DNA of 64,000 bases. Source: Vibrio tapetis subsp. tapetis (GTDB lineage: Bacteria; Pseudomonadota; Gammaproteobacteria; Enterobacterales; Vibrionaceae). The position numbers and the translations under genes were made by a program. The DNA lies in NCBI RefSeq assembly GCF_900233005.1, contig NZ_LT960611.1, positions 2,790,001 to 2,854,000 of the forward strand, in the 5' to 3' direction. Below are positions 1 through 9,170 of the stretch, in pieces. Under the pieces are notes generated by a model, which was not told the origin of the DNA, ran no database searches, and saw only the letters and a list, made by a program, of their open reading frames with translations. The stretch's first letter is position 1. Each line of letters starts with the position of its first letter.

Positions 1-1
1 G

Positions 2-349
2 CTTGATCACAAGTTAAAAAGTAAAAAGTCACTCGCAATAAATCCTAACCTTCCTCCTTTAATGAAGGTAGAAAGACAACTTTTCAAGATCATCTTAATC
101 GGTACTGTGCTTTTAACGGCTACTTTGATTACTGGCTACTTCTTTGTCGATGATATGTTTATGCAAGGAAAGGCTCATAAGGCCGTTCTCTCTTTCATCG
201 CGTGGATTGTCTATAGTGTATTACTTTGGGGTCACTACCAACAGGGATGGCGCGGCACTCGGGTAACTTGGATTACGGTCGCTGGAGCGACGTTATTAAC
301 ACTGGCTTATTTTGGAAGCCGTTTTGTGCAAGAGATCATTCTCGGATAA
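2..349 (+). CDS. Inner-membrane cytochrome c assembly-like protein YpjD, 3' part
   Basis: The reading frame is open from the left edge of the window, so this is the C-terminal ~115 residues of a longer protein (the family is about 260 residues). The visible part has three hydrophobic segments, with a short GKAHKAVLS loop and a WGHYQQGWRG motif between membrane segments, typical of the CcsA/YpjD-type cytochrome c assembly family. An internal ATG at 62 is probably not a start, because the codons upstream (ending NPNLPPL) remain in frame. In E. coli ypjD lies beside yfjD, and the next gene here is yfjD-like, which supports the call. The exact biochemical role of YpjD is not established; the family resemblance suggests a membrane protein related to haem handling. 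Confidence 0.8.
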   Translation, partial: LDHKLKSKKSLAINPNLPPLMKVERQLFKIILIGTVLLTATLITGYFFVDDMFMQGKAHKAVLSFIAWIVYSVLLWGHYQQGWRGTRVTWITVAGATLLTLAYFGSRFVQEIILG

Positions 350-435
350 ATGTAATTTGCATTTTTGTATCGTTGGCATTTAATTAGTGATGATGACCAC
401 GTACATCTATATAGGAACATAAGGACAAAATCAGT

Positions 436-1701
436 TTGGATGACATATCAACGGGCATATTATTTGCCGTGCTCGCTATTCTAATCATCATCTCAGGGTA
501 TTTTTCTGGCTCAGAAACAGGGATGATGTCGCTCAACAGATATCGTCTCAAACACCTGTCCAAAGAAGGCCATAAAGGGGCTCGCAGAGTAGAGAAACTG
601 CTCGAACGCCCAGATCGCTTGATCGGCCTCATTCTCATCGGTAACAATCTCGTTAATATCCTAGCATCTGCTATTGCGACTATTATTGGTATGCGCTTAT
701 ATGGAGATCTCGGGGTTGCGATTGCAACAGGTGCGCTCACCATGGTCGTACTGGTATTTGCAGAAGTCACACCTAAAACCCTTGCAAGCCTCTACCCTGA
801 ACGAGTGTCTTACGCCAGTTCAATTGTTTTAAGCATACTAATGAAGTTACTCTCACCTTTAGTCATTTTGGTGAACTTCATTACCAATGGGTTTATTCGT
901 ATCTTAGGTATTGAGGCGAAGCATACCAACGAAGATCATTTAAGCTCAGATGAATTACGTACCGTTGTAAACGAAGCGGGTAATCTCATTCCTTTGCGCC
1001 ACCAGGAGATGCTAGTCTCCATTCTTGATTTAGAAAATGTCACTGTAAACGACATCATGGTGCCAAGAAACGAAATTACGGGCATTGATATTAATGACGA
1101 CTGGAAATCGATTGTGCGTCAGTTGACACACTCTGCGCACGGTAGGATTGTTTTGTACCGTGACCAGATTGATGAAGTCGTGGGTATGTTACGCATGCGT
1201 GAAGCTTATCGAATCATGCTAGAGAAAAATGAATTCACCAAAGAAACCCTACTTCGCTCTGCTGATGAAGTATATTTCATTCCTGAGTCGACACCGCTGA
1301 ATGTTCAATTACTTAAGTTCCAACGCAATAAACAACGCATTGGTTTAGTGGTTGATGAGTACGGTGATATCAATGGATTGGTGACGTTAGAAGATATTCT
1401 TGAAGAGATTGTTGGTGAGTTTACGACGTCAATGACGCCAAGTTTAGCGGAAGAAATTACACCGCAAACTGATGGTAGCTTCCTCATTGAAGGCAGTGCA
1501 AACATTCGAGATATCAACAAAGGCCTTAAGTGGGAACTCCCTACCGATGGCCCACGAACCTTAAACGGCCTAATTTTAGAGCACTTAGAAGATATTCCAG
1601 AAAGCCACATAAGCATTCGCATTTCGGATCATCCAATGGAAATCATGGATTTCACTGAGAATAAAATTAAGATGGTGAAGGTTTTTCCGTCTAAAGGCTA
1701 A
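436..1701 (+). CDS. yfjD: CNNM/CorC family membrane protein with CBS domains (YfjD/CorB)
   Basis: A 421-residue protein of the DUF21(CNNM)-CBS-CorC_HlyC family, linked to magnesium and cobalt efflux. Residues ~5-190 hold the membrane domain (hydrophobic segments near 8-26, 60-85, 95-110, 125-150, with GYFSGSETGMMSLNRYRLK in the first loop). Two CBS domains follow (about 205-330, containing DIMVPRNEI and LVVDEYGDINGLVTLEDILE), then a C-terminal CorC_HlyC domain (about 345-420). The start is a TTG at 436: an in-frame stop lies just upstream and an AAGGAC ribosome site sits about 10 nt before it. A heptamer repeat crosses the stop codon and a hairpin terminator follows. Transport substrate is inferred from family only. 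Confidence 0.9.
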   Translation: MDDISTGILFAVLAILIIISGYFSGSETGMMSLNRYRLKHLSKEGHKGARRVEKLLERPDRLIGLILIGNNLVNILASAIATIIGMRLYGDLGVAIATGALTMVVLVFAEVTPKTLASLYPERVSYASSIVLSILMKLLSPLVILVNFITNGFIRILGIEAKHTNEDHLSSDELRTVVNEAGNLIPLRHQEMLVSILDLENVTVNDIMVPRNEITGIDINDDWKSIVRQLTHSAHGRIVLYRDQIDEVVGMLRMREAYRIMLEKNEFTKETLLRSADEVYFIPESTPLNVQLLKFQRNKQRIGLVVDEYGDINGLVTLEDILEEIVGEFTTSMTPSLAEEITPQTDGSFLIEGSANIRDINKGLKWELPTDGPRTLNGLILEHLEDIPESHISIRISDHPMEIMDFTENKIKMVKVFPSKG

Positions 1702-1711
1702 AGGCTAAAGG
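1691..1711 (+). repeat. Three perfect copies of the heptamer CTAAAGG
   Basis: The unit CTAAAGG occurs three times head to tail. The stop codon of yfjD (TAA at 1699-1701) lies inside the second copy. A related GGCTAAAGGCC string occurs just after ridA (about 23241-23250). The function is unknown; slipped-strand change of the copy number would mostly affect sequence after the stop codon. Confidence 0.85.
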
Positions 1712-1721
1712 AAGCATAACA

Positions 1722-1760
1722 AAAACGCTTATATTACAATAATATGAGCGTTTGTTTTTT
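1722..1760 (+). terminator. Intrinsic terminator between yfjD and the convergent dehydrogenase gene
   Basis: The arms AAACGCTTATATTA and TAATATGAGCGTTT form a 14-bp stem (one G-T pair) with a CAA loop, followed by TGTTTTTT. A-rich sequence on the other side makes it plausible in both directions, which suits the convergent genes. Confidence 0.85.
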
Positions 1761-1784
1761 AAGGTGCGTTAATTAACATTACGC

Positions 1785-2738
1785 TTAGACGACTCGATTA
1801 AGTTCTTCCCCTGCAACAAATGCTTCAATATTTTCAATAACGATTTCACACAAGCGCGTGATTGCACTGTCACTGCCCCATGCAACATGCGGGGTAATAA
1901 GCAGATTGGGTAAGTTCGAGTTTTCAACCAATGGATTCGAATCGGGAGCGGGTTCTTGCGTGGCAACATCAAAGCCCGCAGCACCAATTTCCCCCACTTT
2001 TAAAGCACGTATTAGCGCGCGTTCATCCACCAGCCCACCACGCCCTGTATTGATAAGAGTCGCATTCGCTTTCATCAACGCAAGTTCTGATTCGCCAATC
2101 AAATTCTGAGTCTCATTATTTAGCGGGCAATGTAAGCTAACCACATCCGCTTGCCTCAGTACCTCTTCAAAAGGCAAATAAGCTTCACGGCAATGAGTTT
2201 GCCCTTTACGCTCAGCAAACAGAACGTTCATCCCAATCGCTTGAGCCAGTTTTGCGACAGATTGCCCTAATGCGCCTGAACCAATGATCCCCATAGTCGA
2301 CCCTGCGACATCATTGATGGGGTGAGCCAGAAAGCAAAACTGGCGCGAAACACCCCATTTTCCGGCTTGAACATCTTGATGGTAAGCCAGCAGATTTCGT
2401 CTTAGGGTGAATAACATGGCAATGACGTGCTCAGGTACAGAGCGGGTTGCGTACCCTTGCACATTGCACACCGCGATCCCTTGCTTGTGGCAATAATCCA
2501 AATCAACGTTGTTAACGCCGGTAGCCGCAACAACAATCAGTTTTAGCTGTTTTGCATTAGCCAAATTACTTTCATCAAGACGGACTTTGTTACTGATAAC
2601 CACAACAGCATGTTCAATGCGCTGAGCAACCTCTTCAGCAGGAGTGAAAGCATGTTCAAACCATTGATGATCGAAACTCAATTCAGGAAAGTGGATATGT
2701 GTCGGGATTGTTTCTCGATCGAGTAAGACGATATTCAT
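1785..2738 (-). CDS. D-isomer specific 2-hydroxyacid dehydrogenase (HprA-like)
   Basis: A 317-residue NAD(P)-dependent oxidoreductase of the D-2-hydroxyacid dehydrogenase superfamily, likely acting on glycerate/hydroxypyruvate or a similar small hydroxyacid in the cytoplasm. The Rossmann motif GIIGSGALGQ starts at about residue 150. The catalytic set is visible as Arg233 (NTGRGGLVDE), Glu262 (TQEPAPDSNPL) and His284 (TPHVAWGS). The start at 2738 (MNIVLLDRET) has a strong GGGAGGT site; a longer in-frame start 33 nt upstream would lie before this ribosome site, so I reject it. It is 53 nt downstream of rluA on the same strand. The exact substrate cannot be read from the sequence. Confidence 0.88.
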   Translation of the reverse strand: MNIVLLDRETIPTHIHFPELSFDHQWFEHAFTPAEEVAQRIEHAVVVISNKVRLDESNLANAKQLKLIVVAATGVNNVDLDYCHKQGIAVCNVQGYATRSVPEHVIAMLFTLRRNLLAYHQDVQAGKWGVSRQFCFLAHPINDVAGSTMGIIGSGALGQSVAKLAQAIGMNVLFAERKGQTHCREAYLPFEEVLRQADVVSLHCPLNNETQNLIGESELALMKANATLINTGRGGLVDERALIRALKVGEIGAAGFDVATQEPAPDSNPLVENSNLPNLLITPHVAWGSDSAITRLCEIVIENIEAFVAGEELNRVV

Positions 2739-2791
2739 TGAATCGTTACCTCCCTGTAACTCTGCACGCATAATTGACGTTATCAGTGGCG

Positions 2792-3529
2792 CTAATTTTT
2801 GGGTAGGGTTTTATAATCCGGTAATTCAGGCGCAAATTCAAATACATTAAGCAACTCAGGTTGTGCTTGTGGATAAAAATCACAAGGAACAAAGATCACT
2901 TTTAGTTGATTGGTTGCAGGGTGATAGAAACTCAATTCTGCCGAATGCAATTGTAAGCGATCTGAATACGCTAGCGCTTCATCTTTGGCATAAAACTCAT
3001 CACCCACAATCGAATGCCCTAATTCCATCATATGAACACGCAGTTGATGAGATCGGCCAGTAATTGGTAATAGACGTACCACGCTGGTTTTATCTTCTCT
3101 ATCGAGCACTTGATAGCGTGTTTGAGAAGGCTTGCCATGCTCATAACATACTTTCTGCAATGGGCGATTAGGCCAATCACAAATCAAGGGCAAGTCTACT
3201 TCGCCGTTATTGTCTATTGGGCTTCCCCAGACTCTGGCATAGTAAATTTTATGAGTTAGACGGTATTGAAATTGCTTTTTTAGATGCCGTTCGGCCTCTT
3301 TGTTTTTTGCTAGCAGCATCAACCCAGACGTCGACATATCGAGTCGATGTACCACTTGAATCTCTGGATAAACCGCAACCAAACGACTCCACAAGCTGTC
3401 GTAGTGTTCGGCTAAACGACCCGGCACCGACAACAAGCCTGGTGGCTTATTTGCCACAAGGATATCGTCGTCTTCATATTGAATGTCGAGCCAAGGCTCT
3501 GTCGGCGGAAGGTATTCAAGCATTGCCAT
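2792..3529 (-). CDS. rluA: Dual-specificity rRNA/tRNA pseudouridine synthase RluA
   Basis: A 245-residue pseudouridine synthase. In E. coli RluA converts U746 of 23S rRNA and U32 of some tRNAs to pseudouridine. The family signature HRLDMSTSGLMLLAK is present, with the catalytic aspartate at residue 64, the same number as in E. coli. GRSHQLRVHM near residue 185 is the second conserved block. It is somewhat longer than the E. coli protein (219), with extra residues at the C-terminus. rluA directly follows rapA on the same strand, as in E. coli, with a possible hairpin terminator between them. The ribosome site is weak and an ATG two codons later (3523) is also possible. Confidence 0.92.
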   Translation of the reverse strand: MAMLEYLPPTEPWLDIQYEDDDILVANKPPGLLSVPGRLAEHYDSLWSRLVAVYPEIQVVHRLDMSTSGLMLLAKNKEAERHLKKQFQYRLTHKIYYARVWGSPIDNNGEVDLPLICDWPNRPLQKVCYEHGKPSQTRYQVLDREDKTSVVRLLPITGRSHQLRVHMMELGHSIVGDEFYAKDEALAYSDRLQLHSAELSFYHPATNQLKVIFVPCDFYPQAQPELLNVFEFAPELPDYKTLPKN

Positions 3530-3609
3530 GGCGTTAAAGTTCTCGCGGTAATGAATGAGGAGCTATGACAACTCCTAGGGCTTTATGGGCGAAGAAAAAT
3601 TAAGAAGTC

Positions 3610-3660
3610 AGGCGAAAGGTGTGATTCATCTTAGAAGCAAACTCACATCATCTTTCGCCT
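3610..3660 (-). terminator. Possible hairpin terminator downstream of rapA
   Basis: The nine-base arms AGGCGAAAG and CTTTCGCCT are perfectly complementary but separated by a 33-nt loop, in which GTGTGA and TCACA(T) can also pair. A moderately T-rich run (AATTTTTC) follows on the minus strand. It lies between rapA and rluA and may attenuate readthrough; the long loop keeps confidence low. Confidence 0.4.
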
Positions 3661-3692
3661 TTAGCAAAGCGTTCTTAACTCCTCAGCCTTTT

Positions 3693-6605
3693 TTAATTAT
3701 GACTAACAACAATCAAGCGTAGCGAATCCAATTGAATTTGAGCACGATTAATCAAACCTGTTAGCTCTTTAATTTGCGCTTCAATGGCTTCAAGTTCTTC
3801 ATCACGAATGTTCGGGTTTACCACTTTAAGTGCTTGTAAGCGCTCTAGCTCGCCATTAAGGTTTTGCTGCATGTCTTGCATGGCTTGCGCTCTCACTTTT
3901 TCAAGTTGAGGCTCAACATGCCCTTCACCCGCTTCAATCAGTTGGTGAACTTGTGCTTGAACTGAGTTCACTAACTTGCTCGCTAAGTGACGATTTACTG
4001 GGCTCAATTGACGGTTGAAACCTTCAAACTCAACTTGCTCAGACAGATCGTTACCACGGCCATCCAACATGATGCGAATTGGCGTTTGAGGTAGGAACTG
4101 AGAAATACCACTGCGTTTTGGTGCTTGCGCATCCACAAGGTAAACCAACTCCAATAAGATAGTACCCACTGGCAGCGCTTTGTTTTTCAACAAAGATACC
4201 GCAGAAGTCCCCACCCCTTCACTCAGTAGTAAGTCGATACCACCTTGGATCATTGGGTGCTCCCAACTCATAAAGTGCATGTCTTCACGAGACAACGCCG
4301 TTTCACGATCAAACGTGATGGTTGCGCCTTCATAAGGCAAGCCTGGGTAACTTGGCACCATCATGTGTTCGGATGGTGTCACCACCAAGGCATTTTCGCC
4401 TTTATCATCTTGGTTCAAGCCGATCGTGTCGAACAGACCTAAAGCAAACGTCACTAAGTTTGTGTCGCCATCGGTGCTCTCAATTTTTTCGACAATATCG
4501 TGAGCACGATCGCCACCGTTTGAGTGCATTTCCAATAAACGATCACGGCCTTGCTCTAACTTAGATTTCAGCTCAAGATTGAGTTTATTCGACTGTTCGA
4601 TAACGTCATCAAGGCCTTCGCTGTTGCCTGAGGCCAAAATACCCACTAACTGTTCAACAAATTGATCGTAAACGGCACGACCTGTAGGACATGTTTCTCT
4701 AAAGGCATTCAAACCTTCATCAAACCAACGCGCTAATGTGCCCTGTGACGTACCTTCTAAGTAAGGCACATAAACATCGATATCACGCTGTTGGCCAATA
4801 CGGTCTAAACGGCCGATACGCTGTTCAAGTAAGTCAGGGTTGAACGGAAGATCAAACATCACCAATTGGTTGGCAAACTGGAAGTTACGCCCTTCAGATC
4901 CAATTTCAGAACAAATCAGAACCTGAGCTCCACCCTCTTCTTGAGCGAAGTAAGCCGACGCTTTATCACGCTCGATAATAGACATGCCTTCATGGAATAC
5001 GGTCGCACGAATGCCCTCTCGCTCACGCAGTGCTTGCTCAAGCTGAAGTGCCGTATTCGCTCGTGAAGCGATCACCAAGATTTTTTCACTGCGTTTTTCT
5101 TTGATCTTTTCAAGCAGCCAATTCACACGGGAGTCAAACTGCCACCATGATGCGCTGTCACCTTCAAACTCTTGGAAAATTTCTTCCGGGTAGAGCATTT
5201 TCATAGCACGAGCTTCAGGCTTCATTTGTGCGCCACCCAGCATTCCCGCTACACGCATCGCAGTGGTGTATTGGCTCGGGATCGGCATAGGTAAGATATG
5301 AACATTACGTTTAGGGAAGCCTTTGATTGCCGCTCTGGTATTTCTAAACAACACACGACCAGTACCGTGTCTGTCCATAAGGCTGTCAATCAGTTCTTGG
5401 CGGACTTTGGCTTTCTCTTCTTCCGCGGAGTCACCTTCAATAATGTTGAACAAGGGCTCTACATCTTGCTCGTGCAACAGTTCCGCAATCTGTTTTTTAG
5501 CGTCATTTTCTAGATTTTGACCAGAAAATAGCGTTGTTACTGCATCGGCAACTGGCGCATATTGCGCTTCTTCTTTTACGAATTCTTCGTAGTCGTAGAA
5601 ACGATCGGAATCAAGCAACCTCAAACGTGCAAAGTGACTCTCGTGGCCAAGTTGCTCTGGTGTTGCGGTCAGCAATAACACACCGTCTGTTCTCTCAGCT
5701 AACCCTTCTACCACTTGGTATTCACGGCTTGGTCTTTCTTGACTCCACTCTAGGTGATGTGCTTCATCAACAACCAATAGATCCCAGTCGCCTTCAAGAG
5801 CTTGGTCAAAACGCTTTTTACTTTTACGTAAGAAGTCTAAAGAACATAATACGAGTTGTTGCGTATCAAATGGGTTATCGGCTTCTGCATAAGCTTCAAC
5901 ACAACGCTCTTCATCAAAAATAGAGAAGTGCATATTGAAACGACGCATCATCTCCACCAGCCATTGATGCTGGAGAGTTTCTGGCACTAAAATCAAGATA
6001 CGTTCAGCACGGCCAGACAGTAACTGTTGGTGCATGATCATGCCCGCTTCGATGGTTTTACCAAGACCCACTTCATCGGCAAGTAAAACACGAGGCGCAT
6101 GACGACGCCCTACTTCGTGGGCAATATAAAGCTGATGAGGGATCAAGCCCGCACGCATACCACACAACCCACGCATCGGGCTCTTATGTTGTTGGAATTG
6201 ATTTTTAAGTGCACGATAACGCAATACAAAGTTATCCATGCGATCGATTTGACCTGCGTATAACTTGTCTTGTGGCTTGTTGAAACGAATTTGATGGCTT
6301 AAGAAGATCTCACGTAATGCCACGTCGCTTTCTTCTGTATCTTGGCGTGTACCAAAATAAGTCAGGATACCTGCATCTTCAGAGACTTCTTCAACTTTTA
6401 ACGTCCAGCCTTCTTGAGCATCAATCACATCACCGACATTAAACGTTACTCTGGTCACTGGTGCATCGGTGCGAGCGTAAACCCGATTTTCTTCTGATGC
6501 CGCAAACATTAGTGTCACTGTACGAGCATCCATTGCGACGACCGTACCAAGACCTAAATCACCCTCTGTATCACTAATCCAGCGTTGACCTAAAGCAAAT
6601 GCCAT
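3693..6605 (-). CDS. rapA: RNA polymerase-associated ATPase RapA (HepA)
   Basis: A 970-residue SWI2/SNF2 ATPase that binds RNA polymerase core and helps it recycle after termination (the E. coli protein has 968). The N-terminal Tudor-like domains cover about 1-110. The helicase core has Walker [14 protein letters not shown] (Lys183) and the DEAH box at 280-283, both at the E. coli positions. The second RecA lobe (about 490-650) contains [15 protein letters not shown] and [18 protein letters not shown]-terminal Rpb2-like spacer and coiled region follows. The start MAFALGQRW has GAGGAAG about 8 nt upstream. Its upstream region carries a perfect inverted repeat and a CRP-like site shared with the divergent phoH gene. 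Confidence 0.97.
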   Translation of the reverse strand: MAFALGQRWISDTEGDLGLGTVVAMDARTVTLMFAASEENRVYARTDAPVTRVTFNVGDVIDAQEGWTLKVEEVSEDAGILTYFGTRQDTEESDVALREIFLSHQIRFNKPQDKLYAGQIDRMDNFVLRYRALKNQFQQHKSPMRGLCGMRAGLIPHQLYIAHEVGRRHAPRVLLADEVGLGKTIEAGMIMHQQLLSGRAERILILVPETLQHQWLVEMMRRFNMHFSIFDEERCVEAYAEADNPFDTQQLVLCSLDFLRKSKKRFDQALEGDWDLLVVDEAHHLEWSQERPSREYQVVEGLAERTDGVLLLTATPEQLGHESHFARLRLLDSDRFYDYEEFVKEEAQYAPVADAVTTLFSGQNLENDAKKQIAELLHEQDVEPLFNIIEGDSAEEEKAKVRQELIDSLMDRHGTGRVLFRNTRAAIKGFPKRNVHILPMPIPSQYTTAMRVAGMLGGAQMKPEARAMKMLYPEEIFQEFEGDSASWWQFDSRVNWLLEKIKEKRSEKILVIASRANTALQLEQALREREGIRATVFHEGMSIIERDKASAYFAQEEGGAQVLICSEIGSEGRNFQFANQLVMFDLPFNPDLLEQRIGRLDRIGQQRDIDVYVPYLEGTSQGTLARWFDEGLNAFRETCPTGRAVYDQFVEQLVGILASGNSEGLDDVIEQSNKLNLELKSKLEQGRDRLLEMHSNGGDRAHDIVEKIESTDGDTNLVTFALGLFDTIGLNQDDKGENALVVTPSEHMMVPSYPGLPYEGATITFDRETALSREDMHFMSWEHPMIQGGIDLLLSEGVGTSAVSLLKNKALPVGTILLELVYLVDAQAPKRSGISQFLPQTPIRIMLDGRGNDLSEQVEFEGFNRQLSPVNRHLASKLVNSVQAQVHQLIEAGEGHVEPQLEKVRAQAMQDMQQNLNGELERLQALKVVNPNIRDEELEAIEAQIKELTGLINRAQIQLDSLRLIVVSHN

Positions 6606-6664
6606 GTAATTGACTTCCTCATTTTTATAACTAAATCCACAAGTAAGAATAAGTATATTCGAAT

Positions 6665-6679
6665 CTGGAGTAACTCCAG
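6665..6679. repeat. Perfect 15-nt inverted repeat upstream of rapA
   Basis: CTGGAGT-A-ACTCCAG is a perfect seven-base palindrome around a single A. It falls where the spacer and -35 element would lie if TATACT at 6657-6652 is the rapA -10 box, so it could be an operator. The binding protein is unknown. Confidence 0.5.
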
Positions 6680-6717
6680 CCTTACCTGCTCAAAAGGGCG
6701 CTAATCTTACTTGATGA

Positions 6718-6733
6718 CGTGATTTAGGTCACG
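6718..6733. promoter_or_regulatory. CRP-like palindrome between rapA and phoH
   Basis: CGTGA-TTTAGG-TCACG is a perfect inverted repeat with the six-base spacing of the CRP/FNR family. Each half differs at one position from the TGTGA/TCACA consensus. The distance to either candidate promoter is not a standard class I or II position, so binding is inference. Confidence 0.35.
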
Positions 6734-6975
6734 ATGAAAGCGAGTAAAATGGCGTTTTTTTTACGCTCTTTCTCATTTGCCATCAAAGTGTAAGAAAGAT
6801 GTGACAATCCTAAAACAAAGTTCTCACAGGTTTCATATACTAGAACTATGTTCATTTGTTTGGTTAAGCATTTGAACAGGTATCTAAACGGGTTTGAAGT
6901 AGACAGCTGTTTAGAAGCATTTTTGAGGTTTAATCTCATTTATGCGCTTGTTTCAGCTTCTGCTCGAATCATTCA

Positions 6976-6994
6976 TTGCAAATACTTGCAAATA
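6976..6994 (+). repeat. Two direct copies of TTGCAAATA, 10-bp period
   Basis: TTGCAAATA-C-TTGCAAATA: the two nonamers begin exactly 10 bp apart, so they face the same side of the helix. They end 37 bp before the phoH start codon, a position suitable for a regulator or an early transcribed element. Confidence 0.5.
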
Positions 6995-7031
6995 AGACTG
7001 AGCAATCTGCTGCGGCAGAGAGGAGACGTTT

Positions 7032-8408
7032 ATGGGCGATACCGATAAGAAAATCTTTGTTCTCGATACCAATATCCTTCTACACGAACCTTTCGCTATT
7101 TATTCTTTCCAAGAACACGACGTCATCATTCCAATGACGGTACTAGAAGAGCTTGACCGCATTAAAGACAGCAAACGTGACGTTGCCAGAGACGCACGCG
7201 TGGCGATTCGCAGCATGGAAAACCTATTCCACGACGCTACGCCAGATCAAATATCAGAAGGTATTCCTCTTCATAAAGACAATCAAAGCAGTGGCACGAT
7301 CGCCATTTTAGCCGACTTCGAATTACAAGAGACCGTGCGAGCTTTTGCCGATAAGGAAGGCGATAATCGTATTTTAAACGGTGTGATTTATTTACAGAAC
7401 AAACGTTCCCCTAGAGATGTTGTGCTCATCACCAAAGACATCAACATGAGGCTTCGAGCCAAAGGGGCTGGCGTGCGCTTAGTCGAAGATTACCGCACCG
7501 ACCAACTGATTGATGACGTGCAGTTCTTAACTAAGGGCTTTCACAAGTACCCTGGCGACTTCTGGCAACAAATTGAAAACGTCGAAAGCAAAAGCTTAGC
7601 AGGTAAAACCTTCCATACTTTAGATAAGGAAGAACTTGAAGCAACATTTGTTAATCAATATTTAATTGATGAGAGAAGTGACTTTGCAGGCCGAGTAGAT
7701 TCCATCGAAGAAGACAAAATCGTCATCAAAGACATTGGACATGAACGCTTAATGCATCGTCAGGCGTGGGATATCAGGCCAAAGAATATCTATCAAGGCA
7801 TGGCGCTAGATGCACTGCTTGACCCGGACATTGATTTGGTCATCTTAACGGGTGCAGCAGGAAGCGGAAAAACATTGCTTGCCATGGCCGCGGCTTTAGA
7901 ACAAAACATTGAACACAGTATGTTCGACAAAATTATCGTAACAAGAAATACCCCAGATATTGGTGAGTCGATTGGTTTTTTACCGGGCAGCGAAGAGGAG
8001 AAGATGATGCCGTGGCTCGCAGCAATCACGGATACACTCGAAGCCTTGCATAAAAACGATCACTGTACCGAAGGCTCATTAAAATACATCTGCGATAAAG
8101 CCAACATTCAATTTAAATCGATCAACTTTATGCGTGGACGATCCATTCAAAATGCATTTGTTTTATTAGATGAGTGCCAAAACTTAACCGCTTCACAAAT
8201 CAAGACCATCATCACGCGTTGTGGCGAAGGAACGAAAATTGTCTGTTCAGGCAACTTGGCTCAAATTGATTCACCTTACCTAACCCCTGTCACCTCAGGG
8301 CTAACGTATATGGTTGAGCGATTTAAAAACTTCCCCGGTAGTGCCAACATTCATCTAAATGGTGTGGTTCGTAGCCGGCTCGCTGAGTTTGCTGAAGAAA
8401 ATCTATAG
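7032..8408 (+). CDS. PhoH-family protein with N-terminal PIN domain
   Basis: A 458-residue protein with a PIN nuclease-like domain (about 7-155) joined to a PhoH-type ATPase (about 250-455). PIN acidic residues are visible: Asp12 in VLDTNILLHEP, Glu40 in VLEELD, Asp111 and Asp136. The ATPase has Walker A GAAGSGKT at 274-281 and Walker B AFVLLDECQN. PIN-PhoH proteins (PhoH2, B. subtilis YlaK) have been described as RNA-unwinding and RNA-cleaving enzymes; the physiological role in vibrios is not settled. The start ATG follows an AGAGGAGA ribosome site. It is a single-gene unit ending in a symmetric hairpin. Confidence 0.9.
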   Translation: MGDTDKKIFVLDTNILLHEPFAIYSFQEHDVIIPMTVLEELDRIKDSKRDVARDARVAIRSMENLFHDATPDQISEGIPLHKDNQSSGTIAILADFELQETVRAFADKEGDNRILNGVIYLQNKRSPRDVVLITKDINMRLRAKGAGVRLVEDYRTDQLIDDVQFLTKGFHKYPGDFWQQIENVESKSLAGKTFHTLDKEELEATFVNQYLIDERSDFAGRVDSIEEDKIVIKDIGHERLMHRQAWDIRPKNIYQGMALDALLDPDIDLVILTGAAGSGKTLLAMAAALEQNIEHSMFDKIIVTRNTPDIGESIGFLPGSEEEKMMPWLAAITDTLEALHKNDHCTEGSLKYICDKANIQFKSINFMRGRSIQNAFVLLDECQNLTASQIKTIITRCGEGTKIVCSGNLAQIDSPYLTPVTSGLTYMVERFKNFPGSANIHLNGVVRSRLAEFAEENL

Positions 8409-8429
8409 TTCATGGCTTTTTGAACCATT

Positions 8430-8451
8430 GCGCCCAAAACGTTTTGGGCGC
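8430..8451. terminator. Perfect palindromic hairpin between convergent phoH and thiQ
   Basis: GCGCCCAAAAC/GTTTTGGGCGC is a perfect 22-bp palindrome lying between two convergent stop codons. Neither side has a clear T-run, so it is a plausible shared terminator or 3'-end stabiliser, not a textbook intrinsic terminator. Confidence 0.6.
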
Positions 8452-8459
8452 ATTCACCA

Positions 8460-9170
8460 TCACTCGCCAGCGCGAACAAAAGCACTAAGGTGTGGATTGT
8501 TGTGGTTTTGAGTCAATTCCTCAATGGTGCCCACACTTTCTACCTCACCATTACGCATAAAGGCAAATTGACTCGCAATCGCCTTCGCGTCACTAATATG
8601 GTGTGTCACCATCACGATGGTAATCCCTTTTTCTACGGCGAGCCTTTTCACCAGCTCCAGCATGTCTTCTCGAATAACGGGATCGAGTGCGGAAAATGGC
8701 TCATCGAGCAGCCAAATAGGGTGAGGCTGAACAAAGCATCGAGCTAAAGCAACCCGTTGCTTTTGACCTCCTGACAGTTGCTCTGGTAATCGGTCTAGAT
8801 AGCTTTCAATCCCGACAAGTTCCGCCGCATCGCTCACCTGCTGGTGCTGCGCTTGCGAGAGCTTAAGGCCTGGATGCAAACCAAGGCCAATGTTTTCTCG
8901 TATAGTGAGATGAGCAAATAGGTTATGCTCTTGAAATAGCATTGAAAGCGGTCGTTGGTGTGGCAATCGCCCCAACAAACTCGTTTGATCAACGCTGATC
9001 TCACCGCTGCTAGGCTCAATAAAACCAGCAACCAATGCCAGTAAAGTCGACTTCCCGGCGCCACTTGGGCCCATAAGAGCGACAATGTCTCCTTGGTCAG
9101 CCTGCAAGTTAAACGTAAACAGTTCTTGCTGGTATTGGTAATTGACCTTCGTTAACTCAAGCATTGCCAC
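8460..9170 (-). CDS. thiQ: Thiamine ABC transporter ATP-binding protein ThiQ
   Basis: A 236-residue ABC ATPase that energises thiamine/TPP uptake through ThiP. Walker A is GPSGAGKST (Lys40), the signature LSGGQKQRV starts at 132, Walker B LLDEPFSALDP ends near 163, and the switch histidine is in VTHHISDA. It overlaps the end of thiP by 14 nt, so it is translationally coupled as the last gene of thiBPQ. An ATG two codons in (MLELTKV) is an alternative start. The substrate is supported by the TPP riboswitch at the head of the operon. Confidence 0.94.
   Translation of the reverse strand: MAMLELTKVNYQYQQELFTFNLQADQGDIVALMGPSGAGKSTLLALVAGFIEPSSGEISVDQTSLLGRLPHQRPLSMLFQEHNLFAHLTIRENIGLGLHPGLKLSQAQHQQVSDAAELVGIESYLDRLPEQLSGGQKQRVALARCFVQPHPIWLLDEPFSALDPVIREDMLELVKRLAVEKGITIVMVTHHISDAKAIASQFAFMRNGEVESVGTIEELTQNHNNPHLSAFVRAGE

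Larger units (their letters stand above)
6606..7031. other. 426-bp control region between divergent rapA and phoH genes
   Basis: This region has no convincing gene. On the minus strand TATACT (6657-6652) is a plausible rapA -10 box, without a good -35. On the plus strand TATACT (6836-6841) is a plausible phoH -10 box, also with a poor -35. Other marks are an inverted repeat (6665-6679), a CRP-like palindrome (6718-6733) and two TTGCAAATA direct repeats with a 10-bp period (6976-6994). Promoter assignments are inference. Confidence 0.5.

Noticed and set aside
384..770. 128-codon open frame on the minus strand opposite yfjD
   Set aside because: It lies mostly inside a well-supported CorB-like gene, has low-complexity Ser/Arg-rich translation and no family resemblance.
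6724..6939. 71-codon minus-strand frame in the rapA/phoH gap
   Set aside because: The translation looks random, there is no ribosome site, and the frame covers regulatory repeats.
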